Origin: Microvirga aerophila
GTDB taxonomy: Bacteria > Pseudomonadota > Alphaproteobacteria > Rhizobiales > Beijerinckiaceae
NCBI RefSeq assembly: GCF_003332305.1
Contig: NZ_QOIO01000022.1
Coordinates: 38,052 to 102,051 of the forward strand
DNA length: 64,000 bases
Direction of reading: 5' to 3'
Position numbers and translations under genes: made by a program
In this document: piece after piece, positions 37,018 through 44,940 of the stretch
How the letters are laid out: every line of letters begins with the position of its first letter
Position numbering within the stretch: position 1 is the first letter of the stretch
The notes under the pieces: model-generated
Told to the model about the DNA's origin: nothing
Database searches by the model: none
What the model saw: the letters and a program-made list of their open reading frames with translations, nothing else

Positions 37018-39726
37018 ATGGCCAAAGCACCCAAAAAACCCAAGCTTTCCACCGGGAAGGCGTCGAAACCTGATCTGAAGCCGCTGGATACCTATCTGGC
37101 CGATCTGCTGAATCCGGCGGTCAACCGGGAGCGGGAGGCGGCGGAAGGGTTTGCGGAGCGAGCGCAGGAAACCTTCATCCACGGCGACGTCACGGATGTG
37201 GACCCGGCGCTGGCCAAGAAGCTTGGCCTGAAGGGGCCCGATGACGGGCCGGATGTGCGCGAAGAGCTTGGCGACATGGCCCCGGACGTGAACGGCGTCT
37301 CGGCCACGGTGGATGCCCTCACGAGGCTTTTGACCGAGGGCGACCCCCGGTTCAAGGACGGCAAGGCCTGGGTGCCGCACCGCCCCCCCCGGCCGGAGAA
37401 ATCGGAAGGCGGCATTCCGTTCAAGATCGTGTCCGAGTTCAAGCCCTCGGGCGACCAGCCCACGGCCATCGCGGAGCTGGTGGACGGGGTGCGCAGGACC
37501 GAGCGCGACCAAGTGCTGCTTGGCGTCACTGGTTCGGGCAAGACCTTCACCATGGCCAAGGTAATCGAGGAAACGCAGCGCCCGGCGCTCATCCTCGCGC
37601 CCAACAAGACGCTCGCGGCCCAGCTCTACGGCGAGTTCAAGTCGTTCTTCCCTGATAACGCGGTGGAATACTTCGTCTCGTATTACGACTACTACCAGCC
37701 CGAAGCCTATGTGCCGCGCTCCGACACCTTCATCGAGAAGGAGTCGTCGATCAACGAGCAGATCGACCGCATGCGCCACTCGGCCACGCGCGCGCTGCTG
37801 GAACGCGACGACGTGATCATCGTGGCGTCCGTGTCGTGCATCTACGGCATCGGCTCGGTCGAGACCTATACGGCCATGACCTTCGCGATCAAGGTGGGCG
37901 AGCGCATCGAGCAGCGCCAGCTCATCGCCGACCTCGTGGCCCTGCAATACAAGCGCATCCAGAACGATTTCGCCCGTGGCACATTCCGCGTGCGCGGCGA
38001 CGTGATCGAACTCTTTCCGGCCCACTTGGAGGACCGCGCCTGGCGCATCGGGCTGTTCGGGGACGAAATCGAGAGCATCGTCGAGTTCGACCCGCTCACC
38101 GGCAAGAAAACCAACGACCTGTCCTTCGTAAAGGTCTACGCCAATTCGCACTATGTGACGCCGCGCCCGACCCTGCAGCAGGCCGTCAAGGGCATCCAGG
38201 ACGAGTTGCAGCACCGGCTGCAGGAGCTCACCCGCATGGGCCGCCTGCTGGAAGCGCAGCGCCTGGAGCAGCGCACCCAGTTCGACCTGGAGATGATCGA
38301 AGCCACCGGCGTGTGCAACGGCATCGAGAACTATTCGCGCTATCTCACGGGCCGCAAGCCCGGCGAGCCGCCGCCGACCCTGTTCGAGTACCTGCCCGAC
38401 AACGCGCTCATCTTCACGGACGAGAGCCACGTAACCGTGCCGCAGATCGGCGGCATGTATCGCGGCGACTTCCGCCGCAAGGCGACGCTCGCCGAATACG
38501 GCTTCCGCCTGCCGTCCTGCCTCGACAACCGCCCCTTGCGCTTCGAGGAATGGGACGCCATGCGTCCGCAGTCGATCCATGTGTCGGCGACGCCCGCCAA
38601 GTGGGAAATGGAGCAGACCGGCGGCGTGTTCGTGGAGCAGGTCATCCGCCCCACCGGCCTCGTCGACCCGGTGGTGGAGATACGCCCGGCCCGCAGCCAA
38701 GTGGACGACCTCGTGCACGAGGTGAAGGAGCTGTCCGCGCAAGGGTTCCGCACCCTCGTCACCACGCTCACCAAGCGCATGGCGGAAGACCTCACCGAAT
38801 ACATGCACGAGAACGGCATTCGCGTGCGTTACATGCACTCCGACATCGATACGCTGGAGCGCATCGAGATCATTCGCGACCTGCGGCTCGGCGCCTTCGA
38901 CGTGCTCATCGGCATCAACCTCCTGCGCGAGGGCCTGGACATTCCCGAATGCGCCCTCGTGGCCATTCTCGACGCCGACAAGGAGGGCTTCCTGCGCTCG
39001 GAGACATCTCTGGTGCAGACCATCGGCCGCGCCGCGCGTAACGTGGAAGGCAGGGCGATCCTCTATGCCGATAAGATCACCGGCTCCATGGAGCGAGCGA
39101 TCGCCGAAACCAACCGCCGCCGCGAGAAGCAGCTCGCCTACAACGCCGAGCACGGCATCACGCCGCAGAGCGTGAAGAAGAACATCGCCGACATCCTGGA
39201 GAGCGTCTACGAGCGCGACCACGTCTCCGTCGATACGGGGCTCGCCGAGAAGACCGTGGGGCACAACCTCAAGGCCGTCATCGCCGACATGGAAAAGCGC
39301 ATGCGTGAGGCCGCCGCGAACCTGGAGTTCGAGGAAGCTGCCCGTCTGCGCGACGAGCTCAAGCGCCTCCAGGCGACGGAGCTCGCCATCAGCGACGATC
39401 CGCTGGCGCGCCAGTCGGACGTGGAACGGGAGGCCGGGCGCTATGGCGGCTCGCGCAAATACGGCCGCAGCGCCAATCTGCCGCCGAAGGGCCTGCCACC
39501 CTCGGGCGAAGGAGCCAGTGCCGGTGACGAGGACTCGGCTTCCTATGGCCCCCTCGGCCAGGGTCGCTCGGACGAGGGCACACGGGTTCGCAAGCCTGGC
39601 CTCGACGAGATGGGTCCCGGCACGGACCGGGAAGTGCCCCTGAACTTCCGCGAGCGCCCTATGCCGCGCTCGACACAGGGACACGGCGGGCAGAAGCCGA
39701 AATACAAGGGCCGAAAAGGGCGATAG
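37018..39726 (+). CDS. uvrB: excinuclease ABC subunit B
   Basis: 902 aa. Damage-verifying helicase-like subunit of nucleotide excision repair. Walker [13 protein letters not shown] (about residue 171), the beta-hairpin region [14 protein letters not shown], the DESH motif (about 470), helicase motifs [16 protein letters not shown] and the UVR motif near residue 770 ([16 protein letters not shown]) are intact. About 140 residues precede the core and about 115 follow it; the tail is rich in Gly, Pro and charged residues. ATG 37018 (MAKAPKKPK) fits the family; the open frame extends to 36805 without a good start. No GTTC-N7-GTTC LexA box was seen upstream. Confidence 0.96.
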   Translation: MAKAPKKPKLSTGKASKPDLKPLDTYLADLLNPAVNREREAAEGFAERAQETFIHGDVTDVDPALAKKLGLKGPDDGPDVREELGDMAPDVNGVSATVDALTRLLTEGDPRFKDGKAWVPHRPPRPEKSEGGIPFKIVSEFKPSGDQPTAIAELVDGVRRTERDQVLLGVTGSGKTFTMAKVIEETQRPALILAPNKTLAAQLYGEFKSFFPDNAVEYFVSYYDYYQPEAYVPRSDTFIEKESSINEQIDRMRHSATRALLERDDVIIVASVSCIYGIGSVETYTAMTFAIKVGERIEQRQLIADLVALQYKRIQNDFARGTFRVRGDVIELFPAHLEDRAWRIGLFGDEIESIVEFDPLTGKKTNDLSFVKVYANSHYVTPRPTLQQAVKGIQDELQHRLQELTRMGRLLEAQRLEQRTQFDLEMIEATGVCNGIENYSRYLTGRKPGEPPPTLFEYLPDNALIFTDESHVTVPQIGGMYRGDFRRKATLAEYGFRLPSCLDNRPLRFEEWDAMRPQSIHVSATPAKWEMEQTGGVFVEQVIRPTGLVDPVVEIRPARSQVDDLVHEVKELSAQGFRTLVTTLTKRMAEDLTEYMHENGIRVRYMHSDIDTLERIEIIRDLRLGAFDVLIGINLLREGLDIPECALVAILDADKEGFLRSETSLVQTIGRAARNVEGRAILYADKITGSMERAIAETNRRREKQLAYNAEHGITPQSVKKNIADILESVYERDHVSVDTGLAEKTVGHNLKAVIADMEKRMREAAANLEFEEAARLRDELKRLQATELAISDDPLARQSDVEREAGRYGGSRKYGRSANLPPKGLPPSGEGASAGDEDSASYGPLGQGRSDEGTRVRKPGLDEMGPGTDREVPLNFRERPMPRSTQGHGGQKPKYKGRKGR

Positions 39727-39931
39727 CTTTGAGAGGTTGAGGCCGAGGCGCACCCGCCGCTCGGCGCGCTATCTCCAAACGAAAAGGGCCGCGCCCGGTC
39801 TTTCGATTGACCGTGTTCGCGACCCTGGCTCGAATTCTGCCCCTTCGGCCGAATCTTCCCTAACCCACATCCTACCCTAAGGGCAAGTGATAAAGTTACG
39901 TAAAAATAATTCGAAAATGTTTGTTGGGGAT

Positions 39932-39956
39932 GGAACCTGAGGCTCATGACGGCGTT
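39932..39956 (+). promoter_or_regulatory. EcfG-type promoter for the sRNA candidate
   Basis: GGAAC (39932-39936), 16-nt spacer, CGTT (39953-39956): exact consensus. The nearest downstream plus-strand element is the two-hairpin RNA ending at 40029. No plus-strand gene follows before 41277. Confidence 0.7.
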
Positions 39957-39962
39957 GACAGG

Positions 39963-40029
39963 CAACTTCGGCCTCTTCTGCCCCCACGGCCGAACACCTC
40001 CAAAGCGCCCCTCGGGGCGCTTTCTTTTT
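39963..40029 (+). ncRNA. candidate stress-induced small RNA (GsrN-like or suhB-like)
   Basis: About 67 nt from the expected start of the EcfG-type promoter to the T tract. Hairpin 1: TTCGGCC (39967-39973) with GGCCGAA (39988-39994), loop of 14 nt containing CCCCCAC. After a single-stranded ACACCTCC stretch, hairpin 2 is the terminator (40002-40023). A C-rich loop on a general-stress-sigma-dependent RNA is what has been described for Caulobacter GsrN; the similarity here is by layout only. The Rfam suhB family is another possibility. No open frame of note is present. Confidence 0.55.
40002..40029 (+). terminator. intrinsic terminator of the sRNA candidate
   Basis: AAAGCGCCCC (40002-40011) and GGGGCGCTTT (40014-40023) are exact complements; the innermost pairs must open to leave a loop. 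Five T follow at 40025-40029. Confidence 0.85.
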
Positions 40030-40167
40030 GTCTGGAAGCCGCCCGCGCGAGGATGGTGGGTAGCGGAACCCGCGGCAAGAACACGAGGATCAGGGCTTTC
40101 TCACGACCGCCTTGCAGCAAAAAGGGCGGCCCGCGAGCCGCCCCTGAAACCAGCTTGGCAAGATGCC

Positions 40168-40719
40168 TCAGATCAGGAAATCACCTTTTTCGAGGGGCTG
40201 GCCCTTGTAGTTGTGCAGGACGATGGTGCCCTCATCGGTGGTGATGACGGCGCCCTTCTTCTTGCCATAGGTGATGGTGATCTGCTCGAACGCGGTCACT
40301 CCCGCATTGCGCAGGTCGATCACATCCTGCCCCTTTGAGAAATCCTTGATCCGGTCCCGGCCGAAGCTGCGGTTGAACACGAAGGTGTCCGTTCCTTTGC
40401 CTCCGCCCAGGTCGTCGTTCCCCTGCCCGCCGTTGATCAGGTCCGCGCCGTGTCCGCCGCGGAGTTCGTCGCGGCCTGCCCCGCCGAAGAGCCAGTCATT
40501 GCCCCTCTCGCCTTCGAGGTGATCGTTCCCAGCGCCCCCGACCATGCGATCGTTGCCGGAGCCGCCCCAGGCCCAGTCACTGCCGACGCCGCAATCGAAG
40601 CTGTCGTCGCCGAGGCCGCCCCAGAACCGGTCGTTGCCTCCATGCCCCTTGAAATCGTCCCTCCCGCTGCCACCACGAACTGAATCGTCGCCACGGGTTC
40701 CTTTGAATCGCGCCATCAT
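40168..40719 (-). CDS. small RTX (haemolysin-type calcium-binding repeat) protein
   Basis: 183 aa. About ten glycine/aspartate nonapeptide-like repeats (GGxGNDxhx, for example [18 protein letters not shown]) run from residue 10 to 110, which would bind calcium in a beta-roll. They are followed by the C-terminal [17 protein letters not shown] secretion-type region. There is no enzymatic domain and no signal peptide, so export would need an unlinked type I system. Two ATG codons adjoin (40719, 40716) after AGGGG. The tail resembles that of the haem peroxidase at 2437-4269, perhaps sharing an exporter. Confidence 0.88.
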   Translation of the reverse strand: MMARFKGTRGDDSVRGGSGRDDFKGHGGNDRFWGGLGDDSFDCGVGSDWAWGGSGNDRMVGGAGNDHLEGERGNDWLFGGAGRDELRGGHGADLINGGQGNDDLGGGKGTDTFVFNRSFGRDRIKDFSKGQDVIDLRNAGVTAFEQITITYGKKKGAVITTDEGTIVLHNYKGQPLEKGDFLI

Positions 40720-40930
40720 TACCCCTTGTGAAAGGCTCCAAGAGCCATGGGGATACGTTCAGACCGCCTTGGAATCGGCGGCTTGTCCTGCTCCCATAGG
40801 TCACATTACCTAAGGATATCAGCGGAGCCTTTTATCCTAAATGGGGTTTTTATGGCTCTAAATGGGTAATGGCCGAGGATTCCTCCCCGGCCATCGACCC
40901 AAAGTCCAGGTAAGAGGCTGCGACGGCGGG

Positions 40931-41083
40931 TTAGATCCGTCCCATCAGCAACAGAACGATCAGGATGAGCAGGATCACCCCGAGCACGCCGCTCGGTCCA
41001 TAGCCCCAGCCACGGCTGTGGGGCCAAGCCGGCACCGCGCCGAGAAGCAGCAGGATGACGATGATCAGAAGAATGGTGCTCAT
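40931..41083 (-). CDS. DUF3309 small membrane protein
   Basis: 50 aa. Sequence starts MSTILLIIVILLLLGAVP and continues WPHSRGWGYGPSG, then a second hydrophobic stretch LGVILLILIVLLLMGRI. This is the DUF3309 pattern: two short membrane helices around a WPHSRGWGYGPSG loop. GGAG is 8 nt before the ATG. An EcfG-type element (41144-41120) lies 37 nt upstream, and the gene is divergent from nepR-ecfG, so stress expression is likely. Function unknown. Confidence 0.85.
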   Translation of the reverse strand: MSTILLIIVILLLLGAVPAWPHSRGWGYGPSGVLGVILLILIVLLLMGRI

Positions 41084-41119
41084 GGAATTCGCTCCGTTAC
41101 ACAGTTAACCTTCCGGGAA

Positions 41120-41144
41120 AACTTGGCAGTAAGGATTCGGTTCC
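41120..41144 (-). promoter_or_regulatory. probable EcfG-type promoter for DUF3309
   Basis: Minus strand GGAAC (41144-41140), 16-nt spacer, AGTT (41123-41120). The DUF3309 start codon is 36 nt downstream. Its -35 lies 45 bp from the -35 of the nepR promoter on the other strand. Confidence 0.55.
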
Positions 41145-41189
41145 CGTGGAGTCTCGCGAAACGCGGCAGAAGGCGCTCGCTTCGTGGAC

Positions 41190-41214
41190 GGAACATCATC
41201 CTGGCTTGAGCGTT
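41190..41214 (+). promoter_or_regulatory. EcfG-type promoter for nepR-ecfG (autoregulation)
   Basis: GGAAC (41190-41194), 16-nt spacer, CGTT (41211-41214): exact consensus, 62 nt before the chosen nepR start. Autoregulation of the nepR-ecfG operon by EcfG is the known pattern in alphaproteobacteria. Confidence 0.8.
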
Positions 41215-41276
41215 GGCCCAACGGCGATTGGGCGCCGCCATGAGTGCGACCCCGTTCAGGGACGTCGCAACCTCGC

Positions 41277-41516
41277 ATGGACCAGGATGACCCAGTGGAA
41301 AGCAAGAGTTCCAAGGCAATGTCGCACTCTGATCCAGAGCCCGTCCCAGGCCTCGGGAAGTCTCCTGCGCTAACCCGTTCCGTTCAAACCCAGCTTGGGC
41401 AGCGCCTGCGCCAATTTTATGAATCGCTGGCTCTTGGCGAACAGCCGGTTCCCGACCGTTTCATCGAGATCATCAACCGATTGGATCAGGGCCAGCCGGA
41501 GAAAAAGCAGTCATGA
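41277..41516 (+). CDS. nepR: NepR anti-sigma factor
   Basis: 79 aa. The core LGQRLRQFYESLALGEQPVPDRFIEIINRLDQ spans two amphipathic helices joined by the PVPDRF motif, the NepR hallmark. NepR holds EcfG inactive until phosphorylated PhyR captures it. Start uncertain: ATG 41277 (used) or ATG 41319 (MSHSDPEP); neither ribosome-binding site is strong. The stop overlaps the ecfG start (ATGA, 41513-41516), so the pair is translationally coupled, keeping the ratio of anti-sigma to sigma. phyR is not in this window. Confidence 0.85.
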   Translation: MDQDDPVESKSSKAMSHSDPEPVPGLGKSPALTRSVQTQLGQRLRQFYESLALGEQPVPDRFIEIINRLDQGQPEKKQS

Positions 41517-42061
41517 GCATCGACCTGGATCTGCGCGATTCCATGCTCAAGTCGACGCCAAACCTGCGCGCCTTCGCCATCTCATTGACCAACAACGTCG
41601 ACCGTGCGGACGATCTCGTTCAGGAAACGCTCATGCGGGCGATTTCTAACATCCACCGCTTCCAGCCCGGCACGAACATGCAAGCCTGGCTCTTCACCAT
41701 CCTGCGCAACCTGTTTCATTCCGAATACCGCAAGCGTCGCCGCGAAGTGGAAGACGCAGACGGCAAATACGCCGCCACTCTGTCGGTTCTGCCCGATCAG
41801 ATGCCGCATCTCGATTTCGAGGATCTGCAGAGAGCGCTTGCCCGCTTGCCCCACGACCAGCGCGAGGCGCTGCTTCTGGTGGGAGCATCAGGCTTCTCCT
41901 ACGAGCAGGCCGCGGAAATCTGCGGCTGTGCCGTAGGGACCATCAAGAGCCGGGTCAACCGCGCTCGGAACCGGCTCGCCGAGTTGTTGCACATCACCGA
42001 CATGGACGAGGCCATCGGCCCGGACCGCCTCACCCTATCGGTGATGCAGGCGGTCGCTTGA
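41513..42061 (+). CDS. ecfG: general stress response ECF sigma factor EcfG
   Basis: 182 aa. Directs RNA polymerase to GGAAC/CGTT promoters under general stress. Region 2 is seen in RADDLVQETLMRAISNIHRF (about residues 30-49) with the -10 recognition helix MQAWLFTILRNLFHSEYRKR; region 4 in ALARLPHDQREALLLVGASG and YEQAAEICGCAVGTIKSRV (helix-turn-helix for the -35). Length is normal for EcfG. It is transcribed with nepR from an EcfG-type promoter. Several matching promoters occur in this window. Confidence 0.94.
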   Translation: MSIDLDLRDSMLKSTPNLRAFAISLTNNVDRADDLVQETLMRAISNIHRFQPGTNMQAWLFTILRNLFHSEYRKRRREVEDADGKYAATLSVLPDQMPHLDFEDLQRALARLPHDQREALLLVGASGFSYEQAAEICGCAVGTIKSRVNRARNRLAELLHITDMDEAIGPDRLTLSVMQAVA

Positions 42062-42074
42062 GAGAGCGGGCGGC

Positions 42075-42180
42075 TTTAGCGCATCGTGCGGAAAAAGTGC
42101 ACCGGTTTCCCACTAGAACGACGCGCCGCTTCCAAAGACGAGCACCCGAAGCAGGAAGCGCTTTGGCTCTGATGCTCTAG
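42075..42180. repeat. dispersed intergenic repeat (AGCGCATCGTGCGG type)
   Basis: The unit begins TTAGCGCATCGTGCGG, contains GTGCACCGGTTTC and ACGACGCGC (imperfect inverted copy of GCGCATCGT), and ends GATGCTCTAG. I recall near-identical repeats scattered between genes in Methylobacteriaceae and relatives. A shorter, diverged copy is at 46525-46573. It lies between ecfG and infA ends, where both transcripts converge. Confidence 0.6.
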
Positions 42181-42458
42181 CGCCGCCGGAACTGCTGCGC
42201 GCCACGCTGGGGCGGACGGGGACCGGTCGGAGCGCCGGAATCCTTATGGCGGAAAATGAGGCGTCCCTTTTCGAGATCGTATGGGGACATCTCGACAGTC
42301 ACACGATCGCCGGCCAGGGTCTTGATGCGGTTCTTCTTCATCTTGCCTGCCGTATAGGCAATGACCTCATGCCCGTTGTCGAGCTGCACGCGGTAGCGCG
42401 CGTCGGGCAGGATTTCGGTCACAAGTCCCTCGAACGTGATGAGTTCTTCCTTTGCCAT
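42177..42458 (-). CDS. infA: translation initiation factor IF-1, with C-terminal extension
   Basis: 93 aa. The S1/OB-fold core [21 protein letters not shown] and [19 protein letters not shown] is intact; IF-1 blocks the A site of the 30S subunit at initiation. The usual protein is 72 aa; here a basic, Pro/Gln-rich tail ([15 protein letters not shown]) is added. AAAGG precedes ATG 42458. The start codon is only 22 nt past the T tract of the intrinsic terminator after cspA, so expression may rely on read-through or a promoter inside the cspA region. Confidence 0.93.
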   Translation of the reverse strand: MAKEELITFEGLVTEILPDARYRVQLDNGHEVIAYTAGKMKKNRIKTLAGDRVTVEMSPYDLEKGRLIFRHKDSGAPTGPRPPQRGAQQFRRR

Positions 42459-42480
42459 GCAAAGCCTTTCGTCTCTTAAT

Positions 42481-42509
42481 AAAAAAAGCCGCCCCTGAAC
42501 CGGAACGGC
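42481..42509 (-). terminator. intrinsic terminator between cspA and infA
   Basis: On the minus strand GCCGTTCC (42509-42502) pairs with GGGGCGGC (42495-42488), with two G-T wobbles and a 6-nt loop, then seven T (42487-42481). It ends 22 nt before the infA start codon. A second GAGGGCG/CGCCCTC hairpin lies just upstream (about 42541-42519). Confidence 0.8.
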
Positions 42510-42554
42510 CGATACGCGGGAGGGCGCGATAAGCACGCCCTCGAGCGTCAAACC

Positions 42555-42764
42555 TTACGCGTTCTGCAGGTTTACTGCAGAAGTGCGGCCGGTGCGCTGG
42601 TCGGTCTGCAGCTCGAAGGAGAGCTTCTGACCCTCTTGGAGGCCGCGCATACCGGCCCGCTCCAGGGCAGTCGCATGAACGAACACGTCCTTGCCGCCGT
42701 TGTCGGGCTGAATGAAACCGTAGCCTTTGGTTTCATTATACCACTTCACGGTTCCCGTTTCCAT
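42555..42764 (-). CDS. cspA: cold-shock domain protein (CspA family)
   Basis: 69 aa. One cold-shock domain with RNP1 KGYGFIQPD and RNP2 DVFVHATAL; binds single-stranded RNA and DNA and can act as an RNA chaperone or antiterminator. The start METGTVKWYN at 42764 has AAAGGA upstream; an in-frame ATG at 42791 is less likely. It is followed by hairpins, a terminator, and infA on the same strand. Confidence 0.95.
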   Translation of the reverse strand: METGTVKWYNETKGYGFIQPDNGGKDVFVHATALERAGMRGLQEGQKLSFELQTDQRTGRTSAVNLQNA

Positions 42765-42953
42765 GGGAATTCCTTTCACTGTCGTTTGCACGTGGGCGGA
42801 GGTAGAATGGGCCGCCCGTTAGTCGATATTGGTAGAGAGTAGCAACGTGCGCTCGGCAGTGCCAAAGCGAAGTAGCCCAGTCGTCCGGCCAAATGTCGAT
42901 GGGTTTTAACTAGGCGACGGATCCGCAAAAGGCAAGAGATTACAGTGTAAGTC

Positions 42954-43220
42954 TCATTGAGTATCTCTACTCCTTTTGATGCTTTCCACGATAGCCTGCA
43001 ATGCCTGTTCTCCAGCAGGAGTGAAGCGGATTTCATCTTCCTCAACCTTGATCAGGTCGCGGTCCTGAAGCTCTCCGACTGCCTTGTCGCTCGCCTTGTG
43101 CCCGGCCCCGTCGCGCCGCACGACGCTGCGGACCGCCTGCCCGCTGGCCAGTTGATGGTATGCCGCGAAAGCAAAGACGGCCAAAGCCTCTTCGCTCAAG
43201 CCTGAAAGCGCTTCTGTCAT
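42954..43220 (-). CDS. conserved hypothetical protein
   Basis: 88 aa. LSEEALAVFAFAAYHQLASGQAV, then VGELQDRDLIKVEEDEIRFTPAGEQAL, which recalls the wing and last helix of a winged-helix domain, so a DNA-binding or protein-binding role is possible. I recall similar proteins in Methylobacteriaceae, without known function. It is divergent from the EcfG-dependent BON gene. Confidence 0.75.
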   Translation of the reverse strand: MTEALSGLSEEALAVFAFAAYHQLASGQAVRSVVRRDGAGHKASDKAVGELQDRDLIKVEEDEIRFTPAGEQALQAIVESIKRSRDTQ

Positions 43221-43339
43221 AGGGGTCCAACTTCGTGTGTGAGGTGGAGGATCGTCGCTGCCCGAGGTTCAATGCAAAACGGCACCTCATGTTCAAGCGC
43301 GACCGTTGGAAATCCTGGTTTGCCCTGCTAGGTCCCCCA

Positions 43340-43364
43340 GGAACCCCTGATACATCCTCACGTT
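43340..43364 (+). promoter_or_regulatory. EcfG-type promoter for the BON protein gene
   Basis: GGAAC (43340-43344), 16-nt spacer, CGTT (43361-43364): exact consensus, start codon 60 nt downstream. Confidence 0.75.
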
Positions 43365-43424
43365 GGTCGAGATGGCGCCCCACATGGCGGGAGCCACCTT
43401 CTTTCGAAAGCAAAGGAGCGTCTC

Positions 43425-44300
43425 ATGGCCAATGATCGTTACAGGAATGATCAGGATCGCCATCGCGACTGGGGTCGGTCGGAACGCGATTGGCGCGACA
43501 GAAATGAGGATCCTAGCCGTTACGGCTCCGACGACAGGTCTGGAAGCGATGACGGCTATATTGCGAGACGGGGTTTCGGCAATGCGTCATCCGGGTATGA
43601 CCGCAACCGAAGCCCCGAGGGCCGTCAGGACATGCGGCGCGGGCGCGACTTCAGCGATTCCGCCGGTTACGGAACAGGCGGTTCGGCCCTTGATTGGCGT
43701 GAGGTGGTTGACGAGGATCGCCGCCGCGGGTCGGTCTTCGGTTCCGATGACGGGCGGAACCGGGCGTCCGGTTCATCCCATGAGCGGGACAGCGGCTATT
43801 TCGGCCGTGGCTCGCGGGATTACAACGAGGACAGGGGCTTCTTCGAACGCGCCGGCGACGAGGTCCGCTCATGGTTTGGCGATGAGGAGGCTGATCGCCG
43901 CCGCCAGGACGACGTGCGCTCCGGCGAACATCATCGCGGGCGCGGCCCCAAGGGCTATCAACGCTCCGATGAACGGATCCGCGAGGATGTGAACGATCGC
44001 CTGACCGACGATCCTCATATCGACGCAAGCGAGATCGAGGTGACGGTGTCCAACCGGGAAGTCACCCTGAGCGGCACCGTCAACAGCCGCTTCGAAAAGC
44101 GCCACGCGGAAGACCTCGCCGAAACCATCTCCGGCGTCACGCACGTGCAGAACAACCTGCGCGTCCAGCAGCAGGCCGGAATGGGAATGGGCGGGAGCAT
44201 GCTTTCCGGCTCCGGCAGCGAACCCGAGACGCAGTCCCCATTCGGCATGGGCGATGTGGGAAGCGCCCGCGGGCGGACAACCGGCTCGTCAAATACCTGA
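43425..44300 (+). CDS. BON domain protein with charged low-complexity N-terminus
   Basis: 291 aa. Residues 1-180 are low complexity, rich in Arg, Asp, Gly and Ser, with a FFERAGDEVRSWFGDEEADRR segment near 138-158 typical of this group. The BON domain (about 195-250) has IREDVNDRLTDDPHID, ASEIEVTVSNREVTLSGTV and ISGVTHVQNNLRV. There is no clear signal peptide, so location is uncertain; BON domains bind membranes or other proteins, and such proteins are often stress-induced. AAGGAG precedes the ATG and an exact EcfG-type promoter lies upstream. Confidence 0.88.
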   Translation: MANDRYRNDQDRHRDWGRSERDWRDRNEDPSRYGSDDRSGSDDGYIARRGFGNASSGYDRNRSPEGRQDMRRGRDFSDSAGYGTGGSALDWREVVDEDRRRGSVFGSDDGRNRASGSSHERDSGYFGRGSRDYNEDRGFFERAGDEVRSWFGDEEADRRRQDDVRSGEHHRGRGPKGYQRSDERIREDVNDRLTDDPHIDASEIEVTVSNREVTLSGTVNSRFEKRHAEDLAETISGVTHVQNNLRVQQQAGMGMGGSMLSGSGSEPETQSPFGMGDVGSARGRTTGSSNT

Positions 44301-44314
44301 TTGAGGCAGGCCCC

Positions 44315-44350
44315 GAGCATCCCGGAGGCTCCGGGATGCTCCGGGATGCT
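44315..44350. repeat. 12-bp hairpin with duplicated right arm after the BON gene
   Basis: GAGCATCCCGGA (44315-44326) and its exact complement TCCGGGATGCTC (44330-44341) flank a 3-nt loop. CCGGGATGCT (44331-44340) is then repeated directly (44341-44350), so two alternative stems can form. No T tract follows. Confidence 0.75.
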
Positions 44351-44468
44351 CCCCGCCTGGAAAGGCGTGACAAAGACGCGGTTATCAAGCGCATCTGGCG
44401 GACAAATGCGCTTGCCTTTCCCTTGCTCGTTTGCAACCCCATATCTGGCGAGGAGGAAGAGGACACAC

Positions 44469-44846
44469 ATGGCAGGTATCTCCGTCACGCTTGAAGGCGA
44501 CAACATCCAGCTTGCTTTTCAGAAGGGTGAGCAATCCACAGCTGTCGTCATGGATCCCCATGCAGCGCGCTCCCTCGTCAAAGCGCTGAGCCAGCTGCTT
44601 CAGGCCATTGGCGAGACGACCGAGGAGGGCGGCGATGACTTCCCTGAGGAGATGGTGGACGTGACATCATCCACGATCGATGTGGGCATGGACGAGCACG
44701 GAACCGCCGTGGTGGCGCTTCAGGCCGGCATGTTCCCGCCCTTCATGCTCCGCCTCAAGGATGACGAGGCCCGCCACATTGCAAACAGCCTCATCGAAAT
44801 TCTGAATAGCCCGCGGGACGTCAGAGCCTCGTCCGGAGGCCACTAA
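44469..44846 (+). CDS. hypothetical acidic protein
   Basis: 125 aa. MAGISVTLEGDNIQLAFQKGE at the start suggests a beta hairpin; helical AARSLVKALSQLLQAIGE and EARHIANSLIEILNS follow, with GTAVVALQAGMFPPFMLRL between. No signal peptide or known motif. GAGGAAGAGGA stands before ATG 44469; a long in-frame extension back to 44301 overlaps the hairpin and is not credible. Function unknown. Confidence 0.7.
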   Translation: MAGISVTLEGDNIQLAFQKGEQSTAVVMDPHAARSLVKALSQLLQAIGETTEEGGDDFPEEMVDVTSSTIDVGMDEHGTAVVALQAGMFPPFMLRLKDDEARHIANSLIEILNSPRDVRASSGGH

Positions 44847-44869
44847 CCCAGCGCTGCCCCAGCGTAACT

Positions 44870-44899
44870 TTGTTATGGCGTAGGCCCATAAGATATAAT
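44870..44899 (+). promoter_or_regulatory. housekeeping-type promoter for the 44941 gene
   Basis: TTGTTA (44870-44875), 18-nt spacer, TATAAT (44894-44899). The -10 is perfect and the start codon is 41 nt downstream. Confidence 0.55.
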
Positions 44900-44940
44900 A
44901 GAACGCCCGTGAACAAACATGAAGACCTTGGGGCACGGCT

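Larger units (their letters stand above)
39727..40167. other. intergenic with candidate stress sRNA
   Basis: 441 bp between uvrB and the RTX gene, no protein gene seen. The middle holds an EcfG-type promoter (39932-39956) and a short two-hairpin RNA candidate with terminator (39963-40029). The rest, 39727-39920 and 40030-40167, shows nothing I can name. It is AT-richer near 39890-39925. Confidence 0.7.

Noticed and set aside
36265..39753. 1162-codon open frame on the minus strand
   Set aside because: Antisense to uvrB and the preceding methyltransferase; uvrB is certain and the frame has no recognisable motif.
40862..40882. Hairpin (ATGGCCG/CGGCCAT) after the DUF3309 gene
   Set aside because: Has no T tract on the minus strand and an uneven stem, so I do not call it a terminator.
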